From Planctomycetaceae bacterium (GTDB lineage Bacteria; Planctomycetota; Planctomycetia; Planctomycetales; Planctomycetaceae), in the NCBI GenBank assembly GCA_021732415.1, contig JAKFVC010000153.1, positions 1 to 33,480 of the forward strand: a stretch of DNA of 33,480 bases. Direction: 5' to 3'. The notes beneath the pieces were generated by a model, which saw only the letters and a program-made list of their open reading frames with translations, had not been told where the DNA came from and ran no database searches. Below are positions 25,431 through 33,480 of the stretch, piece after piece. The first letter of the stretch is position 1; every line of letters starts with the position of its first letter. A program made the position numbers and the translations under genes.

Positions 25431-26052
25431 TCTGAATTTCTTCGATACCTTCGCCCAGGATTTCTCGGAGTCGATGGAGAGCTCGCATCCACAGCATTTG
25501 GACCGCTGGACGAGACCGTTCCATTCTGACCGCGACCTCGTCGAAGGGCAATCGCTGGACGTTCCGCAAGAAGACGACTTCGCGATAGTCGTCAGGCAAC
25601 TGCGAGATGGCCTCCGCCACAGCCAGTTCCTGCTCCTGTCCGAGAATGATCTGGCTGGGGGTATCACCCGGGCTGGCGGGGTCGAACCCCTGTCCTTGGG
25701 AATCAGCCTGTGATCCACTATTGGCCGCTGACTGGAGGGAGAACTCGCGCTGGATCTGCCGTTTGTCGGCCGCGAAATGGCGATACGCGTCGCCGGTGTT
25801 GTGAGCGAGAATTTTTCTCAACCAGGCGAGCCATTCTTGTTCGGTCGTGCCGGCGAATTGAGAAAAGTCGCGATGAGCGTCCATCAACGTCTGCTGAACC
25901 AGATCGGAGGCATCCACCTTGGCCTGCAACCGGCGTTCGAGCGTCGCGCGGGCGATCAGTCCGACATAGCTGCGGCAGGCAGCGAACAGGCGGTCGCGCG
26001 CGGCCGTGTCCCCCTGGCGGGCTCGGGTGAGGCATTCGTGGAGGTCGTTCAT
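25399..26052 (-). CDS. ECF-type RNA polymerase sigma factor
   Basis: Alternative sigma factor of 217 aa that would direct RNA polymerase to a small regulon. Region 2 spans about 20-95 (VDASDLVQQTLMDAHRDFSQF, WLRKILAHNTGDAYRHF). A linker of about 35 Gln/Ser-rich residues follows. Region 4 (about 145-200) has ISQLPDDYREVVFLRNVQ and LPFDEVAVRMERSRPAVQML, a helix-turn-helix for the -35 element. No anti-sigma gene is beside it; the overlapping partner is a Ser/Thr kinase. Planctomycetes have several ECF groups tied to Ser/Thr kinases, where phosphorylation is thought to replace an anti-sigma factor. ATG 26052 has no strong ribosome-binding site. Confidence 0.93.
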   Translation of the reverse strand: MNDLHECLTRARQGDTAARDRLFAACRSYVGLIARATLERRLQAKVDASDLVQQTLMDAHRDFSQFAGTTEQEWLAWLRKILAHNTGDAYRHFAADKRQIQREFSLQSAANSGSQADSQGQGFDPASPGDTPSQIILGQEQELAVAEAISQLPDDYREVVFLRNVQRLPFDEVAVRMERSRPAVQMLWMRALHRLREILGEGIEEIQNGTPSPAEHS

Positions 26053-26072
26053 CGTAAGTGATCAATTCGGGT

Positions 26073-26210
26073 TGATGGGAGGGCGAGGCTCCCGCCGAGC
26101 CTAAGACGAGCTTTAGCTCGGCGTCCGCCGGAGGCATTTTAACATCCGGCCTCCGGCGGACGCCGACCTGCGGTCGTGTTAGGCTCGGCGGGAGCCTCGC
26201 CCTCCCATCA
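26073..26210. repeat. Perfect 32-bp inverted repeat enclosing a second hairpin
   Basis: Arms at 26073-26104 (tgatgggagggcgaggctcc, then cgccgagcctaa) and 26179-26210 are exact reverse complements over 32 bases. Inside, a second inverted repeat has arms 26118-26135 (tcggcgtccgccggaggc) and 26149-26166, exact over 18 bases, with small hairpins on each side (gagctttagctc). It is a diverged relative of the gggagggtgagg family. It separates the divergent sigma gene and DUF2339 gene, 20 bases from the sigma start. From 26211 to 26445 no gene or clear promoter is evident. Confidence 0.92.
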
Positions 26211-26445
26211 GCCGTGTCCGACAATCGACTTCTGGTATTTGTCTTTCAAGCTCAATCATGCCAATCGTTTTCCCCATTCGCAACAAATTCCCGCATCCAT
26301 GCGTGATATTCGTTACGAGATTCCGCCTCAATTGCTGGGAACTCCCCGAAATCACTGTCGCCAGCTGTATTTACACCGTACTGTGCGTGAGAGCATCTGT
26401 TTTCGATGCGTCATGCTGGTTGCTGCGGAAAGGCTCGGATCCATC

Positions 26446-29400
26446 ATGGAAGTCCTGTTTGGCCTGGTATTTGGGTTCGCGGCCCTGGCCTATCTGATTT
26501 GGGCCTTTGCCACACCGTTCGTGGTCGTCAGCCTCAGCACGCGTGTCACGCAGCTTGAAGAGCAATTGAAGGAACTGCAGCGCAAGCTGGCGGCCAGTCG
26601 CTTGCCAGAAAAGACCTTCGAGAAACCACCCGTAGTGTCTTCGGCACCTGTCTCGCCCGTCGTCACGAGCCCCCCGCTGGGTGCATCGCTGGCGGCGGCC
26701 AGCGACATGAAAGTCGAACCCGAACCGCAACTCAAGCCACCGGTTCCGCCCAGCCGGCCAGTCCCGCAATACGACGTGCCGCGAGAAGAGTCGCGTAAAC
26801 CAGCGGAACTCATCACCCCGCCAGAGCCGGTCGTCCCTCCTTCGATTCCGGTGGTCCCCCCTTCTCTTCCGACGCCAGTTCCCGTCCCGACGAGACCTGT
26901 CGATCCCGCGATCACTCCCTATCCCGTCGCCAAGCCACAGCCGGCTCCCGCTCCACTACCAATGCCGACACGCGTTCCCGCGCCGGTCGCAGCCGCGGTG
27001 CCGGTCGCCCACAAGTCGCTCACGGCCACCAGCGAGGATGAACCCTCAACACTGGAAGAGATTCTGGCGGGAAAATGGCTTACTTGGGTGGGAGCCCTCG
27101 CGGTCATTATCGGTGCGGGCTTCGGGTTCAAGTATGCCATTGAAAACCACTGGATCGGGAACAACGAACGGGTGCTGATCGGCATCTTCACCGGCCTGGC
27201 CTGCTTCGCTGGCGGGGCGTATGCGATGACCCGCAAGTACCGGTTCCTGGCTCAAGGTCTGACCGGTTCGGGATTGGGCGTGCTGTATCTGTCTTTGTAC
27301 GCCGCCTTCGGCTGGTACAACGTCCTGTCTTACGAGACCGCCTTCCTGGGGATGATCCTCACCACTACGCTGGGTCTTTCGTTTGCCGGGTATTTCGATG
27401 TGCAGCCGACCGCGGTGCTGGGCATGTTGGGCGGGTTCTTGACGCCGGCCATGTTGTGGCCCAGCCACGATCCGTTCTGGACGTTGTTTCCCTACCTGTT
27501 GATGCTCGATCTGGGAGTCCTGCTGATCGCCGGCATCCGCCGCTGGGCAGGGCTCGAAATTGTCGCGTTCTGTGGCACGCTGATTATCTGGTTCAGTTGG
27601 CACCGGCAATTCTATGACGGTGAACACCTCGCCGTGACCGCCGGTTTCATGACCGCCTTCTTCGCACTGTTTGCACTCCTGAGCGTCTGGCACAACGTGA
27701 TTCGACGCCGGAAAGCCTCGGCGGCCGACTTCTTCCTGATCATGGCCACGCCGACGGCGTACTTCGCCACATTGTATGCACTGACTTACAAACAACTACC
27801 GCAATGGCAGACCGAATTCGCCTTGCTGATGATGCTGTTCTACGCGGCGATGGCCTATCTCGCCCGAGTCTGGCATCCGGCGGGAAAATCGGTCATCGCG
27901 GCGCTGGCGGGACTGTCGGCCACCTTCCTGATCATTTCAGTACCGGTCGAACTGACAGGGCACTGGGTCACCATCTGCTGGATCGCTCAGGCGGTCTTGC
28001 TGGTCGAACTGGGTCTGTACTTCCGCGAGAAAGCGCTCCTCTGGACGGGCCTGGCGTTGCTGTTCAAAGTCCAGGGCATTCTGCTGATTTACTTCTTCGG
28101 GACGCTGGCCGACCCGGTGCATTTCCAAACGCAGTTCGTGCGGATCCAGCTCGAGTTGATTGGCCGTCCGGAAATTCCTCTCGATACTGCCCAAGGCTGG
28201 ATGTCGCTCATCAACGGCCGGTCGCTGAGCTACCTGGCGGATGTCCTCGGATTTGCCCTGCTGGCTTGGGAACTGGGCCGGCGTAAGGATGATCCGGAAC
28301 TGCGGGCGCTCTGGCCGCAGAGTGACGTCTGGCAGATGTGGATCAACATCGCGGTGCCCCTGATGGCCCTGACGATGATCACTCTCGAGACCTTCGCCTG
28401 GGGTGTCATCTCGCGCTGGGACATGGCGACGATCGTCAGTGCCTGGGCGATCTGGGCGTCGGTGTTCGCGTGCGGAACCATTTTCTGGAGCAAGGCGTTC
28501 CGGGCTCAAGGCCTCGAAGGTCTGGGGTGGATGCTGTGCCTGCTGGTGGGTGGGTTCCTGTTCTTCACGACTACGGATGCGATGCGCTATTCGGCAATGA
28601 GCGGCGATCTGATTCCGCTGCATCGTGTGCATGCCATGTGGCTCTTCAATCCGCGTGGTTTCGGCGTGCTGACAGCCATTCTGTCGAGTGCCGTGATCGC
28701 CTGGATCTACCAATGGGAAGCCTCTCGGAAATCACGCGAGGGAAATACCGACCAGGCTTTCTCTACGGAGCAACTGGCCTGTTGGTTTGGTTCATGTGCG
28801 TATCTGTTGGGATTGGGACTGGTCCTGATGGAAACGCGGGTCTGGGCCATTCATCACCATTGGCTCGTGGCGACGCTCCTCACGGCTAGTGTCACCTGGG
28901 TGGCCGTGTTCATGCAGGGTCCCATTTCATGGCGGGTCACTCGTCGAGACGATTGGGTTGAGGCGTTGATTTATCCGACTTTGATCCTGATGGAATTCTT
29001 CCTCGTCTGCAGCGGATTGAGCATGCTGGCGACCCTCGAGACTCCGGAACGAGCCTTGACGATTGGAGAATGGTGGTTCGTCAATCAACGTAGCGCCGGG
29101 TTCGGGATCGCGATCTTGGGATGCCTGCTGGGTGTTGTGATCTGCCGCCGGCTGCCGCGTGGGACCGAACCGCGTCCACAGGCGGATGTCAGTCTGCCCA
29201 ACGTGCTGGCTGTGGCCGCCTTCTTAAATGCTCTGGCGATGGTCTGGCTGGAAACGTTTGCCTGGGGAAAACTTCACGGCTGGGATCAGTCACTGATCGC
29301 CAGCGTGTGGACCATCTGGACCGCAGGGTTCGCGTGCGGAGCGATCTACTGGAGTGAGACCACCAATTCCCGCCACATCGAACGCCTGGGTTGGGCGCTG

Positions 29401-30915
29401 TGGATGGTGCTGGCCGGCCTGGTGGGATTCAATTCTCTGGAAGCCTTGTCGCTGGCCCAACCCAACTCGATCATCCCGGCACATCGACTGGCCGCCTACT
29501 GGTTGCTGAATCCCAGGGGAATCAGTTTTCTGACCGTGATCCTCGCCGGTATCGCTGTGTCGTACATCTACGGAGCCCTGCGCCGCCGCAATGCTGCAGG
29601 AGACTGGGCGTCGCCAGATCTCAATTCGGAGAATCTGTCGGCACTGTTCGCTGGGGCGATTTTCTACCTGGGGCTCTGGACGGTGCTGCTGGAGACGTGG
29701 GTCTGGGGAGGGAATGCCGTCTGGTTGCCGCCCACCAAATTGAGTGCCTGTGCCAGTTGGGTCAGCCTGTTTATGTTGGGTGCCGTCCTCTGGCGGGTGG
29801 AGCGGGCGACTCGCTGGGTTGAGCAATTGGTGTCGGCGACGTTCGCGATCCTGTTTGCGTTCCTGATTCCCAGTACGATCAAGATCCTGGTCACGCTCAG
29901 TTCCGACGTGAATGCGGGGACAGATACGGCAATCGACTGGTGGTTGATCAATCCGCGCGGCCTCGGTTACCTGGCCGCGGTCGCGGGATGCGGGCTGGGG
30001 GCCTTGTGCTACCGCCGACTGGCGCCGGACAATCAAATCCCCAGTCAGTTCGGCCAGGGGACCCAGTTGGGCATCGCGGCCTATGTGCTGGGTCTGTGGA
30101 CGGTCCTACTGGAGACGACCGCGTGGGGTTACCCGCACGGTTGGCTGGTGGGGACCCTGGTCGCCGCCAGCGCGATCTGGATTGCCCTGTTCCTGGTGGG
30201 GTTGGTCGGCTGGTCGGTACGTCAGCGGACGGCAGACTTCGACGCGTTGGTGGTCCTGGTGTTTGCCGGTTTGATTCTCAGCTTGTTCGCACTGTCGGCG
30301 GGCTCTATGGCCAGTGTCAATCTGCATGAAGTGGTGGCGAAACGTGCGTTCCGACTGGAGCTGGAAAACTGGATCCTAAATCCTCGGTTCATCGCGTTCC
30401 TGGTCTCGATCCTCGCGACGGGAATCTCCGCACGGCTGTATCGTGGACCGGATCACAAATGGAAAATTGCCGATGCCACAACCAGCAGTGTCGAAAAAAC
30501 GCTGAATCTGGGGATGGAGTTCGCCATCGTGTCCTACCTGGCAGGCTTGGTGATGTTCTCGCTGGAAGTCTTCGTCCAGGGAACTTCCCGCGACTGGCAC
30601 ACCGCGACCAGCCTGGCGATCACGTTGGTCTGGACGACCTACGCCACGTTGACGCTGATCGGCGGCATCTATTGGAAGTCAGGCTGGATCCGGGCGTTTT
30701 CGCTAGGTTTGCTGGTGATTACCGTCGGCAAAGTCTTCCTGTTTGATGTCTGGCATCTGGACACCGTGATCCGCGTCTTCGCGTTCATCTCGCTGGGGGT
30801 GGCGTTGTTGCTGGTGTCGTTCCTGTATCGGCGGTACCGCGAACGGATCCGGTCGTGGATTGTGCCGGTCGCGCGCCCGCCTGAGGCAGTTGTCGGGCAA
30901 CCCGATGCCGAATGA
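26446..30915 (+). CDS. Giant DUF2339 multi-pass membrane protein
   Basis: Integral membrane protein of 1489 aa, function unknown. I chose ATG 26446 (MEVLFGLVFGFAALAYLIW); the frame is open upstream, but that part reads through a palindromic repeat and looks non-coding. The ribosome-binding site (GGAAAGG, 12 bases upstream) is only moderate. Order: one TM helix (1-30), a coiled coil (TQLEEQLKELQRKL), a Pro-rich linker (about 60-200), then the DUF2339 hallmark LEEILAGKWLTWVGALAVIIGAGF (first 20 residues quoted in part: EEILAGKWLTWVGALAVI) and dozens of TM helices. From about residue 500 two anchors alternate with a period near 145: LETxxWG-like (500, 647, 794, 935, 1082, 1222, 1373) and W-x-x-NPRG-like (588, 733, 876, 1019, 1166, 1308). 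DUF2339 proteins are usually shorter, so the module seems amplified. Confidence 0.88.
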   Translation: MEVLFGLVFGFAALAYLIWAFATPFVVVSLSTRVTQLEEQLKELQRKLAASRLPEKTFEKPPVVSSAPVSPVVTSPPLGASLAAASDMKVEPEPQLKPPVPPSRPVPQYDVPREESRKPAELITPPEPVVPPSIPVVPPSLPTPVPVPTRPVDPAITPYPVAKPQPAPAPLPMPTRVPAPVAAAVPVAHKSLTATSEDEPSTLEEILAGKWLTWVGALAVIIGAGFGFKYAIENHWIGNNERVLIGIFTGLACFAGGAYAMTRKYRFLAQGLTGSGLGVLYLSLYAAFGWYNVLSYETAFLGMILTTTLGLSFAGYFDVQPTAVLGMLGGFLTPAMLWPSHDPFWTLFPYLLMLDLGVLLIAGIRRWAGLEIVAFCGTLIIWFSWHRQFYDGEHLAVTAGFMTAFFALFALLSVWHNVIRRRKASAADFFLIMATPTAYFATLYALTYKQLPQWQTEFALLMMLFYAAMAYLARVWHPAGKSVIAALAGLSATFLIISVPVELTGHWVTICWIAQAVLLVELGLYFREKALLWTGLALLFKVQGILLIYFFGTLADPVHFQTQFVRIQLELIGRPEIPLDTAQGWMSLINGRSLSYLADVLGFALLAWELGRRKDDPELRALWPQSDVWQMWINIAVPLMALTMITLETFAWGVISRWDMATIVSAWAIWASVFACGTIFWSKAFRAQGLEGLGWMLCLLVGGFLFFTTTDAMRYSAMSGDLIPLHRVHAMWLFNPRGFGVLTAILSSAVIAWIYQWEASRKSREGNTDQAFSTEQLACWFGSCAYLLGLGLVLMETRVWAIHHHWLVATLLTASVTWVAVFMQGPISWRVTRRDDWVEALIYPTLILMEFFLVCSGLSMLATLETPERALTIGEWWFVNQRSAGFGIAILGCLLGVVICRRLPRGTEPRPQADVSLPNVLAVAAFLNALAMVWLETFAWGKLHGWDQSLIASVWTIWTAGFACGAIYWSETTNSRHIERLGWALWMVLAGLVGFNSLEALSLAQPNSIIPAHRLAAYWLLNPRGISFLTVILAGIAVSYIYGALRRRNAAGDWASPDLNSENLSALFAGAIFYLGLWTVLLETWVWGGNAVWLPPTKLSACASWVSLFMLGAVLWRVERATRWVEQLVSATFAILFAFLIPSTIKILVTLSSDVNAGTDTAIDWWLINPRGLGYLAAVAGCGLGALCYRRLAPDNQIPSQFGQGTQLGIAAYVLGLWTVLLETTAWGYPHGWLVGTLVAASAIWIALFLVGLVGWSVRQRTADFDALVVLVFAGLILSLFALSAGSMASVNLHEVVAKRAFRLELENWILNPRFIAFLVSILATGISARLYRGPDHKWKIADATTSSVEKTLNLGMEFAIVSYLAGLVMFSLEVFVQGTSRDWHTATSLAITLVWTTYATLTLIGGIYWKSGWIRAFSLGLLVITVGKVFLFDVWHLDTVIRVFAFISLGVALLLVSFLYRRYRERIRSWIVPVARPPEAVVGQPDAE

Positions 30916-30931
30916 TTAGGTTCGCATTTGA

Positions 30932-30976
30932 TGGGACTTATGGGACACATGGGACGGATGGGACTTATGGGATTGG
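30932..30976 (+). repeat. 9-bp tandem repeat, five units
   Basis: Five consecutive 9-base units of the form tgggacnna (tgggactta, tgggacaca, tgggacgga, tgggactta, tgggattgg). It begins 17 bases after the DUF2339 gene stop. The period is a multiple of three, but no surrounding gene is in frame with it. Confidence 0.9.
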
Positions 30977-30987
30977 ACTAGTCGATG

Positions 30988-31055
30988 CCCCGTGGCCGAA
31001 ACTGCCAGCGTCGGAGACACGGACGCTGGCAGCGTCCGCCACGGGGGCGTGCCCC
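30988..31055. repeat. Inverted repeat, ccccgtggc family, second copy
   Basis: 25-base arms at 30988-31012 and 31022-31046 pair with three mismatches. They share ccccgtggccga and ctgccagcgtcgga with the element at 20859-20916. A small extra hairpin (ggggcgtgcccc) overlaps the right end. The remaining bases to 31206 form the mutL leader, with no gene visible. Confidence 0.88.
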
Positions 31056-31206
31056 CATAGGCCAACAATTTGCCCAACGTTCGCCCAAACAGCGACCAGT
31101 CGTTATCATGCAAAGTTGACCTGCCACAGCGGGCCAGGGGTGACTGCGAACGTGTTGCGAAGTCCCCCAGCCGCTTCCACTTTGACTGATATACCACTTT
31201 CAACGC

Positions 31207-33216
31207 ATGGCCCGCATCAATCAACTCAGTTCGAGTGTCGTCAATCGCATCGCTGCCGGGGAAGTCATCGAACGACCGGCCAGTGTGGTCAAGGAACTGC
31301 TCGAAAACAGCGTCGATGCCCTGGCCAATCGGATCGAAGTGGATGTCGTCGATGGCGGAGCCGAACTGATTCGCATCAGCGATGACGGCGAGGGGATTCA
31401 TCGCGACGATTTGTTGCTCGCGGTGACGACGCATGCGACCAGCAAGCTCAGCGAAGCGGATGATCTGTTTCGCGTGCAGACGATGGGCTTCCGTGGGGAG
31501 GCCCTCGCGTCGATCGCGGAAGTCAGCAACTTTCGACTACGGACCCGGCAGGCCGACAATGACGCCGGGATGGAGCTGGAAGTCAACGGTGGCGTCATTT
31601 CCCCGCCACGCGAATGTGGCTGCCCGCTGGGGACGACGATTGAAGTCAAACAGCTCTTTTTCAACACACCGGTACGCCGCAAGTTCATGCGGTCTTCGGG
31701 GACCGAACTCGGCCACATTTGCGAGCAATTTACCCGCATTGCCCTCGCCAATCCGCGGTTGCACCTCGTGCTGCGGCACAATCAAAAGGTGGTCTACGAA
31801 CTCCCGGCCACGGACAAACTGCTCGACAGGTTGAAACTGTTCTACGGGGCCCAATTGGCCGAGCAGTTGATCTGGGTGGAAACGACTCTCAACAACTATC
31901 GAGTCTGGGGTTATGCAGCTCATCCGAGTCAAAGTAAGGCGACGCGTAAGGGCGAATACCTGTTTCTCAACGGACGCTGGATTCAAGACCGTTCACTGCA
32001 ACACGCCTTGACCGAGGCCTACCGCGGCCTGTTGATGGTGGGCCGCTATCCCATCACCTTCCTCTTCCTGGAGATGCCTCCGGACGAAGTCGACGTCAAC
32101 GTCCACCCGACCAAGGCCGAGGTCCGATTTCAAGACAGTCAAACGTTGTTCCGCCTGCTGTTGTCGGCATTGCGGACCAAGTTCCTGGGGATGAATCTCG
32201 AAAGCCAGATCAAGGTCCCGTCGGCTGGTTCCGGAGAACTCAAGCCGCAACCGGTGCCAGAGCCTCAACGGCCGTTGCCGCTACGAGAAGAGTTGAATTC
32301 CTGGGCCGACTCGCAATTCGGTGGCAGCTCACCGGCACCTACCGGCGGCACACCGCGGAGTTCGTCCATCCCCTGGTCGACGACATCGCAGGCCCCGTTC
32401 AAACCCTTCCCTGACAACGGACAGCCGTCGTATCGCCCAGCAACTACGAATTGGTCCGAGCCGACTCCGATCGTTGCGCAGCGGGAAAACTCAGAAGGTT
32501 CCGCAGTCGCGGTTGTCGAGGAATCCGTTCCCTCGACCGTGGAATCGACTGAATCGACATCGGAGTCAGCGATCCATCCCGTTTCGGCCCCGGCCCCCTC
32601 CGCGCCGACGGAATCGAACTCTCAAGCTTCCAGCTTACCACCCGCATTTCGGGCGATGCAGGTTCATGACTGCTATCTGGTCGTCGAATCGGATGAGGGA
32701 TTGACCGTCATCGATCAGCATGCCTTGCACGAACGGATCATGTACGAGCATCTCCGCGAGCGCGTGCTGGGTGGAAATGTCGAATCGCAGCGTCTGCTGC
32801 TGCCGGAGGCGATTGACCTGAGTCCCCCGGAAGCGTCGGTGTTGTTGGAACATGCGGCAATCCTGGCCCAGATCGGATTGGAGATCTCGGATTTCGGCGG
32901 CCATACGGTCTTGCTGAGCCGCTATCCGGTGATGTTGCGGAAGCTGAATTTGGCGGAACTCGTCAAGGACATCGCCCAGCAGTTGTGTGAAAGCGGCCTG
33001 GCGCCGACTCGCCGCGATATTCTGGATGAATTGCTGCACATGATGTCGTGCAAGGCCGCCATCAAGGCGGGGCAGCGACTGACCGCCGAGGAAATCGAAA
33101 GCCTGCTCGCCCAGCGGCACCTTATCGACGATGCGCACCATTGCCCACATGGCCGGCCGACGTCGCTCACGCTAAGCCGCATGGAGTTGGATCGCCAGTT
33201 TGGTCGGCTGGGATAA
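31207..33216 (+). CDS. mutL: DNA mismatch repair protein MutL
   Basis: Cytoplasmic mismatch-repair ATPase and nicking enzyme that links MutS recognition to strand excision. 669 aa. The N-terminal GHKL ATPase (about 1-330) shows VVNRIAAGEVIERPASVVKE, ELLENSVDA, DDGEGI and TMGFRGEAL. A Pro/Ser-rich linker covers about 335-475. The C-terminal dimerisation and endonuclease domain carries DQHALHERIMYE at 503-514 (D-Q-H-A-x2-E-x4-E), SCKAAIKAG at 614-622 and CPHGRP at 646-651. These endonuclease motifs mean that this MutL nicks DNA itself, as in most bacteria without MutH. No mutS is in the window. ATG 31207 fits the family start; the ribosome-binding site is weak. Confidence 0.98.
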   Translation: MARINQLSSSVVNRIAAGEVIERPASVVKELLENSVDALANRIEVDVVDGGAELIRISDDGEGIHRDDLLLAVTTHATSKLSEADDLFRVQTMGFRGEALASIAEVSNFRLRTRQADNDAGMELEVNGGVISPPRECGCPLGTTIEVKQLFFNTPVRRKFMRSSGTELGHICEQFTRIALANPRLHLVLRHNQKVVYELPATDKLLDRLKLFYGAQLAEQLIWVETTLNNYRVWGYAAHPSQSKATRKGEYLFLNGRWIQDRSLQHALTEAYRGLLMVGRYPITFLFLEMPPDEVDVNVHPTKAEVRFQDSQTLFRLLLSALRTKFLGMNLESQIKVPSAGSGELKPQPVPEPQRPLPLREELNSWADSQFGGSSPAPTGGTPRSSSIPWSTTSQAPFKPFPDNGQPSYRPATTNWSEPTPIVAQRENSEGSAVAVVEESVPSTVESTESTSESAIHPVSAPAPSAPTESNSQASSLPPAFRAMQVHDCYLVVESDEGLTVIDQHALHERIMYEHLRERVLGGNVESQRLLLPEAIDLSPPEASVLLEHAAILAQIGLEISDFGGHTVLLSRYPVMLRKLNLAELVKDIAQQLCESGLAPTRRDILDELLHMMSCKAAIKAGQRLTAEEIESLLAQRHLIDDAHHCPHGRPTSLTLSRMELDRQFGRLG

Positions 33217-33288
33217 GCCAGGTGAGCGTCCGGCGTGAGCCGGATGGTTGTTAGCGACTCACAAAAATCAATAAAGCCAGTATTCCTT

Positions 33289-33356
33289 GGGTGCCACTGG
33301 CTATGCCAGTGCTCGCAGTCTATCGACTCACTGTCCGGCAAAGCACTGGCACAGCC
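33289..33356. repeat. Diverged inverted repeat, gtgccactggc family
   Basis: Left arm 33289-33313 (gggtgccactggctatgcc, then agtgct) faces right arm 33341-33356 (agcactggcacagccc), which lacks about 8 bases (agtggcac) present in the copy at 19696-19721. The outer bases agtatt and aatact still pair, leaving a bulge. A small hairpin, tccggc-gtga-gccgga, lies at 33229-33244 just after the mutL stop. Confidence 0.8.
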
Positions 33357-33480
33357 CAATACTGTCCGGGATTTTCCATAACGAAGTTGTAAGGTTGCGC
33401 TTCGGCCACGACGTCGTCACAATGCACGTTGATGTCACGCCGCCCGCCACCACCGAATGCGAAGGATGCCGCAGCAGCGG
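33357..33480. other. Window edge, possible end of a gene
   Basis: The last 124 bases are open on both strands. On the minus strand a frame runs from the edge to a stop at 33320-33322 (53 codons visible; VHCDDVVAEAQPYNFVM part way), but its last 15 or so codons lie within the palindromic repeat. On the plus strand another frame (MHVDVTPPATTECEGC) is also open. Neither matches a family I recognise. Which strand is coding, if either, cannot be decided here. Confidence 0.2.

Overview
The window reads as a chromosomal segment of a planctomycete (order Planctomycetales by general character; I cannot name a genus). The main clues are a DUF1549/DUF1553 protein with a CxxCH motif, an ECF sigma factor overlapping a Ser/Thr kinase gene, an FHA-GAF-cyclase protein, large Pro-rich DUF11 and DUF2339 proteins, and intergenic gaps filled with long palindromic repeats. 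The genes are moderately GC-rich. No tRNA, rRNA, CRISPR array, prophage or transposase gene is visible.

Layout, left to right. Positions 1-2286 hold a minus-strand secreted DUF1549/DUF1553 protein. Positions 2602-4464 hold a plus-strand FHA-GAF-class III cyclase. A long minus-strand block (4633-13864) reads, in transcription order: dnaK, clpB, a PAP2 phosphatase, panC, lgt and a glycine-zipper lipoprotein. A gene-poor gap of about 1.1 kb follows (13865-14951). A plus-strand housekeeping run comes next: pheA, tpiA, secG, yicC, gmk, rpoZ and coaC. The order yicC-gmk-rpoZ-coaC is a widely conserved bacterial neighbourhood. A plus-strand membrane-anchored DUF11 protein (21154-23676) converges on a minus-strand ECF sigma/kinase pair (23832-26052). 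The right end carries a giant DUF2339 membrane protein (26446-30915) and mutL (31207-33216).

Functions cluster into protein quality control (DnaK, ClpB), lipoprotein maturation (Lgt beside a candidate substrate), CoA synthesis (PanC and a stand-alone CoaC), export (SecG), central and aromatic metabolism (TpiA, PheA), nucleotide and RNA metabolism (Gmk, YicC, RpoZ), mismatch repair (MutL with an intact endonuclease motif) and signalling (cyclase, ECF sigma, Ser/Thr kinase).

The most unusual feature is between the genes. At least seven sequence families of long inverted repeats occupy most intergenic gaps. In several families each arm is itself a 7-8 bp palindrome with a 3-nt loop, so an arm resembles a REP sequence and a pair resembles a BIME. 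Some elements are nested inside others. Two copies of one family differ by an insertion present symmetrically in both arms. One element encloses an intrinsic terminator in its loop. A second notable feature is inside the DUF2339 protein: two alternating anchors recur about every 145 residues, giving six to seven copies of a membrane module. The cyclase also lacks the usual substrate-selecting residues while keeping its metal and transition-state residues.
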